Source of the DNA: an uncultured Pseudomonas sp.
Lineage (GTDB): Bacteria > Pseudomonadota > Gammaproteobacteria > Pseudomonadales > Pseudomonadaceae
Length of the DNA: 5,104 bases
Direction of reading: 5' to 3'
NCBI GenBank assembly: GCA_937863915.1
Contig: CALMID010000028.1
Coordinates: forward strand, 1 to 5,104
The position numbers were made by a program, and so were the translations under genes. The notes beneath the pieces were generated by a model that saw only the letters and a list, made by a program, of their open reading frames with translations, was not told where the DNA came from and ran no database searches. Numbering within the stretch: position 1 is the stretch's first letter; each line of letters begins with the position of its first letter. This document shows, in pieces, positions 1 to 5,104 of this stretch.

Positions 1-1237
1 CCATCAGCTGCCAGGCAGGCTCGGTCTGCTGAGCATTGCTCAGAGCTTCGGCCTCGATCAGGTAAAGCTGAATGGCATAGTCCGGCTGCTTCTCGCGCGC
101 CTTGGCCAGCGCCTTGCGGGCTTCGGGCAGACGCTGGGCCTCGATCAGCAGCTCGCTGTGGCGCGACTGGGCGGGCAGGTAGTCCTTGCCGGGGCCGACC
201 AGGTGGTATTCGATCAGTGCGCTTTCCGGTTGCTCCAGGGCTTCGTAGACGCGGCCGAGGTTGAAGTGCGCGGCATCGACGTGGGCTTCGCGCTCGATCA
301 GCTCCTGCAGGTAGGCCTGGGCTTCGTTCCAGGCCTGGGCTTCCATGCAGATCAGCGCGAGAGAAAAGCGCAGGTCATCGTCATCGGGGAACTGCTGGAC
401 CAGGGTGGAGAACTCGGCCTTGGCCTCTTCCAGTTGGCCCAGTTCCACCAGCAGGCGGGCGTAGGCCAGGCGCAGGCGCTTGTCGTCGGGTGCTTGTTCG
501 AGGCCCTGGCGTAGCGGCTTGAGGGCTTCGTCGCCGCGCTCGAGGCTCTGCAGAATACGTGTGCGCAGCAGCAGTGGGGCGACCTTCTGTTCGCTGTCCG
601 GCAGCTCGTCGAGCAGCTCCAGGGCCTGCTCCGACTTGCCATCCTGCTGTAGTAGCACGGCTTCGCCAAAAATCAGCTGGGCGTTGTCCGGGTGTTTTTT
701 CAGCAGGCGCTCGAAACTCTGCTGCAGGCCGGCGCGGGTGTCGGCATCGGTTTCCGCGGCGGACAGGGCGAGGAAGTCGAAATGCGTATCGCCGTCGGCC
801 AGCAGGGTCTTTTCCATGTAGCGGATCGAGTCGTCGTAGCGACCGGCACGGGCCAGTTGGATGGCGGCGGCGCGCTGGGCATCGAGGCTGTCCGGGGCGT
901 TGCTGGCCCAGATCATGGCGCTGTCGAGGGCCGCCTGCTCGGCGCCGAGGTATTCGGCGATGCGATAGGCGCGCTCGGCCACGCCCGGGTCCTGGGTGGC
1001 ATTGGCCTGCTGGACGTAGTTGCCCAGGGCGATATCGAAGCGATTGCGCTGGCCGGCGAGTTCCGCCGTGAGCAGCGAATACAGGGCTTCCTCGCTGAAC
1101 GAGCGATAGACCTTGGGCTTGGCCGGCGCGGCCTGGACGGGCTCGGCGATCTCAGGCGCTGGGCTGGGCTCTTTGGCCAGCATCTGGCAGCCGCTCAGCA
1201 ATACGGAGGCGGCCAGCAACACTAGGGGTCTGTTCAT
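1..1237 (-). CDS. TPR-repeat outer-membrane lipoprotein, 5' part (runs off left edge)
   Basis: The minus-strand frame from ATG at 1237 stays open to the window edge: 412 codons, C-terminus missing. Residues 1-17 form a lipoprotein signal peptide: MNR, a hydrophobic stretch, then lipobox LLSGC with the lipidated cysteine at Cys17. Residue +2 is Gln, not Asp, which by the Lol sorting rule favours the outer membrane. A Pro/Ala-rich linker (about 22-42) follows. From about 117 the protein is helical with TPR-like units near 117-150, 184-213, 219-250, 253-286, 287-320, 321-350 and 355-386, showing the usual small/aromatic spacing (LAYARLLVELGQLEEA, FNLGRVYEALEQPESA). TPR arrays are protein-protein scaffolds; no catalytic motif is visible. 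The start is set by the signal peptide. It matches my memory of PA4667 of P. aeruginosa, about 590 residues, whose neighbour is lolB. Cellular role and partner are unknown to me. Identity as a TPR lipoprotein is confident; the outer-membrane location is inferred. Confidence 0.9.
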   Translation of the reverse strand, partial: MNRPLVLLAASVLLSGCQMLAKEPSPAPEIAEPVQAAPAKPKVYRSFSEEALYSLLTAELAGQRNRFDIALGNYVQQANATQDPGVAERAYRIAEYLGAEQAALDSAMIWASNAPDSLDAQRAAAIQLARAGRYDDSIRYMEKTLLADGDTHFDFLALSAAETDADTRAGLQQSFERLLKKHPDNAQLIFGEAVLLQQDGKSEQALELLDELPDSEQKVAPLLLRTRILQSLERGDEALKPLRQGLEQAPDDKRLRLAYARLLVELGQLEEAKAEFSTLVQQFPDDDDLRFSLALICMEAQAWNEAQAYLQELIEREAHVDAAHFNLGRVYEALEQPESALIEYHLVGPGKDYLPAQSRHSELLIEAQRLPEARKALAKAREKQPDYAIQLYLIEAEALSNAQQTEPAWQLM

Positions 1238-1252
1238 AGTGGAAAAGAGTGC

Positions 1253-1257
1253 TCTCC
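1253..1257 (-). promoter_or_regulatory. Candidate ribosome binding site of the TPR lipoprotein gene
   Basis: Read on the minus strand, AGGAG ends 15 nt before the ATG at 1237. The match is good but the spacing is longer than the usual 5-10 nt. No better purine run lies closer, and no alternative in-frame start keeps the signal peptide, so the start is kept and translation initiation may be modest. Confidence 0.45.
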
Positions 1258-1317
1258 TGCAGATGCGGCATGATGACACAAGCCACAAGGCAAGCCCACG
1301 GCCCGATGCCTGTCGCC

Positions 1318-1344
1318 GGGTGGGTGGTGCAGGAGGGGGAGGGG
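1318..1344 (+). other. G-tract cluster, possible G-quadruplex motif
   Basis: Four runs of three or more G lie on the plus strand: 1318-1320, 1322-1324, 1335-1339 and 1341-1344. The connecting loops are 1, 10 and 1 nt. The middle loop exceeds the classical 7-nt limit, so this is a relaxed motif. It lies just upstream of the candidate hemA -35 on the non-template strand. The tracts are visible directly; folding is inference. Confidence 0.4.
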
Positions 1345-1347
1345 TGG

Positions 1348-1375
1348 TTGTCCGGCAGCCGGTGAAGTAGGACAA
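1348..1375. repeat. Nested inverted repeats over the candidate hemA promoter
   Basis: TTGTCC (1348-1353) is the exact reverse complement of GGACAA (1370-1375), with centres 22 bp apart, about two helical turns. Inside it sits CCGGCAGCCGG (1352-1362), a perfect 11-bp odd palindrome centred on A1357. Both lie within the candidate -35/-10 interval, a typical operator position. I do not recognise them as the site of a known regulator, and short dyads also occur by chance in GC-rich DNA. Confidence 0.35.
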
Positions 1376-1376
1376 T
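1348..1376 (+). promoter_or_regulatory. Candidate sigma70-type promoter for the hemA operon
   Basis: TTGTCC (1348-1353, 4/6 match to TTGACA) and GACAAT (1371-1376, 4/6 match to TATAAT) are separated by exactly 17 bp. A start site would fall near 1383, giving a leader of about 25 nt before the hemA ATG at 1408 and leaving the upstream ATG at 1375 untranscribed. Eight of twelve matches in a GC-rich genome is moderate evidence. This is inference from consensus only. Confidence 0.3.
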
Positions 1377-1407
1377 GCGCGGCTTAATTTGTCTGCAGCG
1401 ACCTTGC

Positions 1408-2676
1408 ATGGCCTTTCTCGCCCTCGGTATCAACCACAAGACTGCCTCGGTGGCGGTGCGCGAACGCGTGGCTTTCACCCCGGAGCAGATGGTGGAGGCA
1501 CTGCAGCAGCTGTGCCGGCTGACGCCCAGCAGCGAAGCCGCGATTCTTTCGACCTGTAACCGCAGCGAGTTGTATCTGCAGCTCGACGAAATGGATGTGC
1601 AGGCCGTGCTGTCCTGGCTGGCCGGCTATCACGGACTGCCGCTGAGCGACCTGCAGGCCTGTGCCTATGTGCACGAGAACGAGCAGGCGGTGCGCCATAT
1701 GATGCGCGTGGCCTGCGGGCTGGACTCGATGATCCTCGGCGAGCCGCAGATTCTCGGTCAGCTCAAGTCCGCCTATGCCGTGGCGCGCGAAGCCGGCACG
1801 GTCGGGCCGCTGCTGGGGCGCCTGTTCCAGGCCACCTTCAGCACCGCCAAGAGCGTGCGTACCGATACCGCCATCGGCGAGAACCCGGTGTCCGTGGCTT
1901 TCGCCGCGGTCAGCCTGGCCAAGCAGATCTTCGCCGACCTGCACCGTAGTCAGGCGCTGCTGATCGGTGCCGGTGAAACCATCAGCCTGGTCGCCCGCCA
2001 TCTGCATGACCAGGGTATCAAGCGCATCGTCGTCGCCAACCGCACCCTGGAGCGGGCCAGCTCGCTGGCCGAGCAGTTCGGCGCGCACGCCATCCTGCTG
2101 GCCGATATCCCCGATGAGCTGATCAACAGCGACATCGTCATCAGCTCCACCGCCAGCCAGTTGCCGATTCTCGGTAAGGGCGCGGTCGAGCGGGCGCTGA
2201 AGAAGCGCCGGCACAAGCCGATCTTCATGGTCGACATCGCCGTGCCGCGCGACATCGAGCCCGAAGTCGGCGAGCTGGATGACGTCTACCTGTACACGGT
2301 GGACGATCTGCACGAAGTCATCGAGGAAAACCTCAAGAGCCGTCAGGGCGCCGCCCGGGCCGCCGAGGAAATGGTTGCCGTGGGCGCGGACGAGTTCATG
2401 GCACGCCTGCGTGAGCTGGCCGCCGTGGATGTGCTCAAGGCCTATCGCCAGCAGGCCGAAACCCTGCGCGACGACGAACTGCAGAAGGCGCAGCGCCAGC
2501 TGGCCAATGGCGCTCCGGCCGACGAAGTGCTGGCACAGCTGGCCCGCGGCCTGACCAACAAGCTGCTGCACGCACCCAGTGTGCAACTGAAGAAACTTTC
2601 CGCCGAGGGCCGCCTGGATGCGCTGGCCCTGGCCCAGGAACTTTTTGCCCTCGACGAGGGTGAGCGCAAATCATGA
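1408..2676 (+). CDS. hemA: Glutamyl-tRNA reductase
   Basis: This enzyme makes glutamate-1-semialdehyde from glutamyl-tRNA(Glu) and NADPH, the first committed step of C5-pathway tetrapyrrole (heme) synthesis in the cytoplasm. The 422 residues equal the length I know for Pseudomonas HemA. The N-terminal catalytic domain has GINHKTA (7-13) and STCNR with the nucleophile Cys50. Next come [10 protein letters not shown] (109-118) and the NADPH-binding domain with LIGAGET (185-191), VVANRT (208-213) and [11 protein letters not shown] (275-285), then a helical dimerisation domain from about 310. ATG 1408 is preferred because the family N-terminus is [13 protein letters not shown]. The frame extends to ATG 1375, adding 11 residues ([11 protein letters not shown]) not expected in the family. 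No strong ribosome binding site precedes 1408; AGCGA at 1397-1401 is weak. In enteric bacteria HemA abundance is set by heme-controlled proteolysis at its N-terminus, so the exact start matters. The stop overlaps the prfA start by 4 bp. Confidence 0.97.
   Translation: MAFLALGINHKTASVAVRERVAFTPEQMVEALQQLCRLTPSSEAAILSTCNRSELYLQLDEMDVQAVLSWLAGYHGLPLSDLQACAYVHENEQAVRHMMRVACGLDSMILGEPQILGQLKSAYAVAREAGTVGPLLGRLFQATFSTAKSVRTDTAIGENPVSVAFAAVSLAKQIFADLHRSQALLIGAGETISLVARHLHDQGIKRIVVANRTLERASSLAEQFGAHAILLADIPDELINSDIVISSTASQLPILGKGAVERALKKRRHKPIFMVDIAVPRDIEPEVGELDDVYLYTVDDLHEVIEENLKSRQGAARAAEEMVAVGADEFMARLRELAAVDVLKAYRQQAETLRDDELQKAQRQLANGAPADEVLAQLARGLTNKLLHAPSVQLKKLSAEGRLDALALAQELFALDEGERKS
2657..2663 (+). 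promoter_or_regulatory. Ribosome binding site of prfA inside the hemA 3' end
   Basis: AGGGTGA lies 9 nt before the prfA ATG at 2673, within the last codons of hemA. With the ATGA overlap, ribosomes finishing hemA stop right at the prfA start, which favours translational coupling. Confidence 0.6.
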
Positions 2677-3755
2677 AAGCTTCACTGCTGAACAAACTGG
2701 CCACCCTGCAGGATCGTTTCGAGGAGCTCACCGCGCTGCTCGGGGATGCCGAAGTGATCAGCAACCAGCCGCAGTTCCGTGCCTATTCCAAGGAATACGC
2801 CGAGGTCGAGCCGGTGGTGCAGGCCTATCGCCAGTTGTGCAAGGTGCAGGAAGACCTGGCGGGCGCCCAGGCGCTGCTCAAGGACAGCGATCCGGACCTG
2901 CGTGAAATGGCCGAAGAGGAAGTAGCGTCGGCCAGGAACAGCCTGGTCGAGCTGGAAGACAGCCTGCAGCGCATGCTGCTGCCCAGGGACCCCAACGACG
3001 GGCGCAACGTCTACCTGGAAATCCGCGCCGGCACCGGCGGCGACGAGGCGGCGATCTTCTCCGGCGACCTGTTCCGCATGTATTCGCGCTATGCCGAGCG
3101 CCAGGGCTGGCGGGTCGAGATTCTCTCGGCCAGCGAGGGCGAACACGGTGGCTATAAGGAAGTGATCAGCCGGGTGGAAGGCGACAACGTTTACGCCAAG
3201 CTGAAATTCGAGTCCGGTGCTCACCGTGTGCAGCGTGTGCCGGAGACCGAATCCCAGGGCCGTATCCACACCTCGGCCTGCACCGTGGCGGTGTTGCCCG
3301 AGCCGGACGAGCAGGCGGCCATCGATATCAACCCGGCGGACCTGCGCGTGGACACCTACCGCAGCTCCGGCGCCGGTGGTCAGCACGTCAACACCACCGA
3401 CTCGGCCATCCGCATCACCCACATTCCCACGGGGACTGTCGTGGAGTGCCAGGAAGAACGCTCGCAGCACAAGAACCGCGCCAAGGCCATGGCCTGGCTG
3501 GCGGCCAAGCTCAAGGACCAGCAGGAAGCTGCCGCGCACAAGGAAATCTCCGACACGCGCAAGCTGCTGGTGGGCTCGGGAGACCGCTCCGAGCGAATCC
3601 GTACCTACAACTTCCCCCAGGGGCGGGTCACCGATCACCGCATCAACCTGACTCTGTACTCGCTGAACGAAGTGATTGCCGGCGGCGTCGAGCAGGTCAT
3701 CGAGCCGTTGCTGCAGGAATACCAGGCCGACCAGCTGGCGGCACTGGGAGACTGA
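2673..3755 (+). CDS. prfA: Peptide chain release factor 1
   Basis: RF1 reads UAA and UAG stop codons in the ribosomal A site and triggers peptidyl-tRNA hydrolysis. The protein has 360 residues, the normal class I length. An N-terminal helical domain (about 1-105) is followed by the conserved RAGTGGDEA segment (118-126). The codon-recognition tripeptide is Pro190-Glu191-Thr192, the P-x-T form of RF1 rather than the SPF of RF2, so this is RF1. The catalytic loop GAGGQ ends in Gln237, equivalent to the E. coli glutamine that PrmC methylates. HRVQRVPE (184-191) and the QEERSQHKN block beyond the GGQ also fit RF1. There is no in-frame stop or programmed frameshift, as expected for RF1 and unlike RF2. 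The gene overlaps hemA by 4 bp and ends 1 bp before prmC, the gene for its modifying enzyme. This hemA-prfA-prmC order is conserved in many gammaproteobacteria. Confidence 0.98.
   Translation: MKASLLNKLATLQDRFEELTALLGDAEVISNQPQFRAYSKEYAEVEPVVQAYRQLCKVQEDLAGAQALLKDSDPDLREMAEEEVASARNSLVELEDSLQRMLLPRDPNDGRNVYLEIRAGTGGDEAAIFSGDLFRMYSRYAERQGWRVEILSASEGEHGGYKEVISRVEGDNVYAKLKFESGAHRVQRVPETESQGRIHTSACTVAVLPEPDEQAAIDINPADLRVDTYRSSGAGGQHVNTTDSAIRITHIPTGTVVECQEERSQHKNRAKAMAWLAAKLKDQQEAAAHKEISDTRKLLVGSGDRSERIRTYNFPQGRVTDHRINLTLYSLNEVIAGGVEQVIEPLLQEYQADQLAALGD
3746..3750 (+). promoter_or_regulatory. Ribosome binding site of prmC inside the prfA 3' end
   Basis: GGGAG sits 6 nt before the ATG at 3757, overlapping the last prfA codons. 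It supports this start over in-frame codons further upstream, which would overlap prfA more. Confidence 0.6.
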
Positions 3756-3756
3756 C

Positions 3757-4587
3757 ATGGCCCGAGTGGATGCGTTGCTGGCGGCGGCCGACTTGCCCGA
3801 CTCGCCGAGTGCGCGTCTGGATGCCGAACTGCTGCTGGCCCATGTGCTGGGTAAGCCGCGCAGCTACCTGCGCACCTGGCCCGAACATGAGCCGAGCGCC
3901 GAACAGGTAGCGGCCTTCCAGGCGTTGCTGGCGCGCCGTCGTCAGGGCGAGCCGGTGGCCTATCTGCTGGGCCGGCAGGGTTTCTGGAGCCTGCAGCTGG
4001 AAGTGGCGCCGCACACCCTGATTCCCCGTCCCGATACCGAATTGCTGGTGGAAACCGCTCTGCAGCTGTTGCCGGCCACGCCCCTGGCGGCGCTGGACCT
4101 GGGCACCGGCACCGGCGCCATCGCCCTGGCCCTGGCCAGCGAGCGCCCGGCCTGGCGTCTGACCGGCGTCGATCGCATCGATGAGGCGGTGGCGCTGGCC
4201 GAACGCAACCGGGCGGCGTTGCACCTGAGTAATGCCACCTTCCTGCCCAGTCACTGGTTCAGCGCCCTCGGTGGGCAGCGCTTTGCCCTGATCGTCAGCA
4301 ACCCGCCCTATATCCGCAGCGATGACCAGCATCTGAGCCAGGGCGATGTGCGTTTCGAGCCGGCCAGCGCCCTGGTGGCCGGCCGCGACGGTCTGACAGA
4401 CTTGCGCGAAATCATCGCGCAGGCGCCGGACTATCTGGAACATGGCGGCTGGTTGCTGCTGGAGCATGGCTATGACCAGGCCGCAGCCGTGCGCGAACTG
4501 CTGCTGGCGCGGGGCTTTGGGCAGGTGGAAAGCCGCCGCGACCTGGGCGGGCATGAGCGAATTTCACTGGGGAGCTGGCAGGCATGA
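3757..4587 (+). CDS. prmC: Release factor glutamine N5-methyltransferase
   Basis: PrmC (formerly HemK) transfers a methyl group from S-adenosylmethionine to the glutamine side chain of the GGQ motif in RF1 and RF2, improving termination. The protein has 276 residues, close to the E. coli enzyme. An N-terminal helical substrate-binding domain (about 1-85) includes RLDAELLLAHVL (20-31) and EPVAYLLG (65-72). The Rossmann-type methyltransferase domain follows, with IPRPDTE (89-95), SAM motif I DLGTGTG (114-120) and acidic Asp139 of GVDR at the end of strand 2. The catalytic signature is Asn182-Pro-Pro-Tyr185, which binds the target glutamine. All expected residues are present. NPPY with RPDTE distinguishes it from rRNA methyltransferases; the other family member, PrmB for ribosomal protein L3, is less likely given linkage to prfA. 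The start is 1 bp after the prfA stop; an upstream in-frame ATG at 3676 would overlap prfA by 80 bp and is rejected. The 3' end overlaps moeB by 4 bp. Confidence 0.97.
   Translation: MARVDALLAAADLPDSPSARLDAELLLAHVLGKPRSYLRTWPEHEPSAEQVAAFQALLARRRQGEPVAYLLGRQGFWSLQLEVAPHTLIPRPDTELLVETALQLLPATPLAALDLGTGTGAIALALASERPAWRLTGVDRIDEAVALAERNRAALHLSNATFLPSHWFSALGGQRFALIVSNPPYIRSDDQHLSQGDVRFEPASALVAGRDGLTDLREIIAQAPDYLEHGGWLLLEHGYDQAAAVRELLLARGFGQVESRRDLGGHERISLGSWQA
4571..4574 (+). promoter_or_regulatory. Ribosome binding site of moeB inside the prmC 3' end
   Basis: GGAG, within GGGGAG at 4569-4574, lies 9 nt before ATG 4584 and 15 nt before a second in-frame ATG at 4590. The spacing favours 4584, the start that overlaps the prmC stop as ATGA. 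Confidence 0.55.
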
Positions 4588-5104
4588 GCATGGACCTGAC
4601 GGATGACGATCTGTTGCGCTACAGCCGGCAGATCCTCCTGGCGCAGATCGATATCGCCGGACAGCTGCGCCTCAAGCAGAGCCGCGCGCTGATCATCGGC
4701 CTTGGCGGGCTGGGTTCGCCGGTGGCGCTGTACCTGGCCGCGGCCGGCGTGGGCGAACTGCACCTGGCCGATTTCGACCGGGTCGATCTGAGCAACCTGC
4801 AGCGGCAGATCGCCCATGACGGCCACAGCATCGGTCAGCCCAAGGTCGAGTCGGCGGCGGCGCGTCTGCGTGCGATCAATTCGGCCATCAGCCTGCAGCT
4901 GTATGCCCAGGGGCTGGATGCCGATTCCTTGCCAGCCGCGGTGGCGGCGGTCGATCTGGTGCTGGACTGCTCGGACAATTTTTCCACCCGCGAGGCGGTC
5001 AATGCGGCCTGCGTGGCTGCCGGCAAGCCGCTGGTCTCCGGCGCGGCGATTCGTCTGGAGGGGCAGTTGGCGGTATTCGATCCGCGTCGTGCGGAAAGCC
5101 CCTG
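4584..5104 (+). CDS. moeB: Molybdopterin-synthase adenylyltransferase, N-terminal part (runs off right edge)
   Basis: MoeB is an E1-like enzyme that uses ATP to adenylate the C-terminal glycine of MoaD, preparing it for sulfur loading in molybdenum cofactor synthesis. The visible 173 codons cover the nucleotide-binding fold. LLRYSRQILL (10-19) is the typical N-terminus of the family. The glycine loop GLGGLGSP occupies 39-46, and DFDRVDLSNLQRQ (63-75) carries the acidic residues and Arg74. Lys87 lies in GQPKVE, and Asp131 in DCSDNFSTR. Arg74, Lys87 and Asp131 align with E. coli Arg73, Lys86 and Asp130. The window ends after Glu-Ser-Pro with the bases TG, where the family usually has the first zinc cysteine, so the zinc CxxC pairs and any C-terminal rhodanese domain lie outside. 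The gene overlaps prmC by 4 bp, fitting Pseudomonas order. ThiF (thiamine) and HesA are the alternatives; context favours MoeB, but substrate cannot be settled from the N-terminus. Confidence 0.88.
   Translation, partial: MSMDLTDDDLLRYSRQILLAQIDIAGQLRLKQSRALIIGLGGLGSPVALYLAAAGVGELHLADFDRVDLSNLQRQIAHDGHSIGQPKVESAAARLRAINSAISLQLYAQGLDADSLPAAVAAVDLVLDCSDNFSTREAVNAACVAAGKPLVSGAAIRLEGQLAVFDPRRAESP

Larger units (their letters stand above)
1238..1407. promoter_or_regulatory. Divergent intergenic control region between the TPR lipoprotein gene and hemA
   Basis: These 170 bp separate two divergent genes and must carry both promoters unless hemA transcription starts elsewhere. Towards hemA there is a candidate sigma70-type promoter (1348-1376). 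Towards the lipoprotein gene the best I find is a weak extended -10, TGTCATCAT on the minus strand (plus 1270-1278), with no good -35. In the middle lie four G-tracts (1318-1344) and two small dyads (1348-1375). No rho-independent terminator, RNA gene or convincing small ORF is visible. In P. aeruginosa hemA is reported to have two promoters, one induced anaerobically through Anr and NarL. I looked for an Anr/FNR-type TTGAT-N4-ATCAA box and did not find one here. Confidence 0.6.

Noticed and set aside
692..1225. A 177-codon plus-strand open frame over the lipoprotein gene
   Set aside because: It lies entirely within the minus-strand TPR lipoprotein frame, which has a signal peptide and repeats; the plus-strand product has no motif.
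1295..1324. A possible hairpin pairing CCCAC (1295-1299) with GTGGG (1320-1324) as a terminator or RNA switch
   Set aside because: Only five outer pairs form cleanly, the interior pairs poorly with a 20-nt loop, and no T-run follows on either strand.
1306..1365. A 19-residue leader-like ORF (ATG 1306 to TGA 1363-1365) before hemA
   Set aside because: No good ribosome binding site precedes it, its codons coincide with the G-tracts and dyads, and the candidate promoter start lies downstream of it. There is no run of regulatory codons suggesting attenuation.
1238..1407. Search for an Anr/FNR box (TTGAT-N4-ATCAA) upstream of hemA
   Set aside because: No sequence in the interval matches both half-sites; the nearest TTG-containing segment, at 1348, lacks the second half.
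1384..2586. A 400-codon open frame on the minus strand opposite hemA
   Set aside because: It mirrors hemA codons. High third-position GC in a GC-rich gene suppresses antisense stops, and the product (rich in Gln, His, Gly, Leu) resembles no family I know. HemA motifs on the plus strand explain the region fully.
3566..3573. GCTGGTGG, identical to the E. coli Chi octamer, and GCTGGCGC at 3927-3934, similar to an octamer I recall for a Pseudomonas RecBCD
   Set aside because: Both fall in coding DNA made of common Leu/Val/Ala codons and are expected often by composition; single copies show nothing.
2682..3758. A 358-codon open frame on the minus strand opposite prfA
   Set aside because: This is also an antisense shadow of a GC-rich conserved gene, almost exactly the length of prfA, with no recognisable motif or ribosome binding site.
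3697..4554. A 285-codon minus-strand open frame opposite prmC
   Set aside because: It has the low-complexity Gln/Gly/Ala/Arg composition typical of antisense reading in this GC range, and prmC motifs account for the DNA.

Overview
The window looks like a chromosomal segment from a gammaproteobacterium of the Pseudomonas lineage. It is GC-rich with strong G/C at third codon positions. The protein sequences and the gene order (divergent TPR lipoprotein, then hemA, prfA, prmC, moeB) match the arrangement I know from Pseudomonas, around PA4663-PA4667 in P. aeruginosa. This genus call rests on recalled family sequences and synteny, not on a search.

Layout. Positions 1-1237 (minus strand) hold the 5' 412 codons of a tetratricopeptide-repeat lipoprotein gene, which is open to the left edge. 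Positions 1238-1407 are the only real intergenic space, a 170-bp divergent control region. Inside it are a cluster of G-tracts, two small dyads, and a candidate sigma70-type promoter reading towards hemA. From 1408 to the right edge there are four tightly packed plus-strand genes: hemA (glutamyl-tRNA reductase), prfA (release factor 1), prmC (release-factor glutamine methyltransferase) and the first 173 codons of moeB (E1-like adenylyltransferase). Junctions are a 4-bp ATGA overlap (hemA/prfA), a 1-bp gap (prfA/prmC) and another 4-bp ATGA overlap (prmC/moeB), so this is almost certainly one operon with translational coupling. No terminator is visible in it.

How the genes fit together. HemA uses glutamyl-tRNA to make the tetrapyrrole precursor and so draws on the translation pool. 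PrfA ends translation at UAA/UAG, and PrmC methylates the GGQ glutamine of PrfA and its paralogue RF2. MoeB activates the small subunit of molybdopterin synthase. Heme and molybdenum cofactor are both needed by anaerobic nitrate respiration, a possible but unproven reason for moeB to sit here. The divergent lipoprotein is an envelope protein of unknown function.

All key active-site residues I checked in the four plus-strand genes are present, with no frameshift, mobile element, CRISPR or RNA gene. This is mostly an ordinary housekeeping region. The parts worth a second look are the divergent control region, the hemA start choice and the uncharacterised lipoprotein; I see no new multi-gene system.
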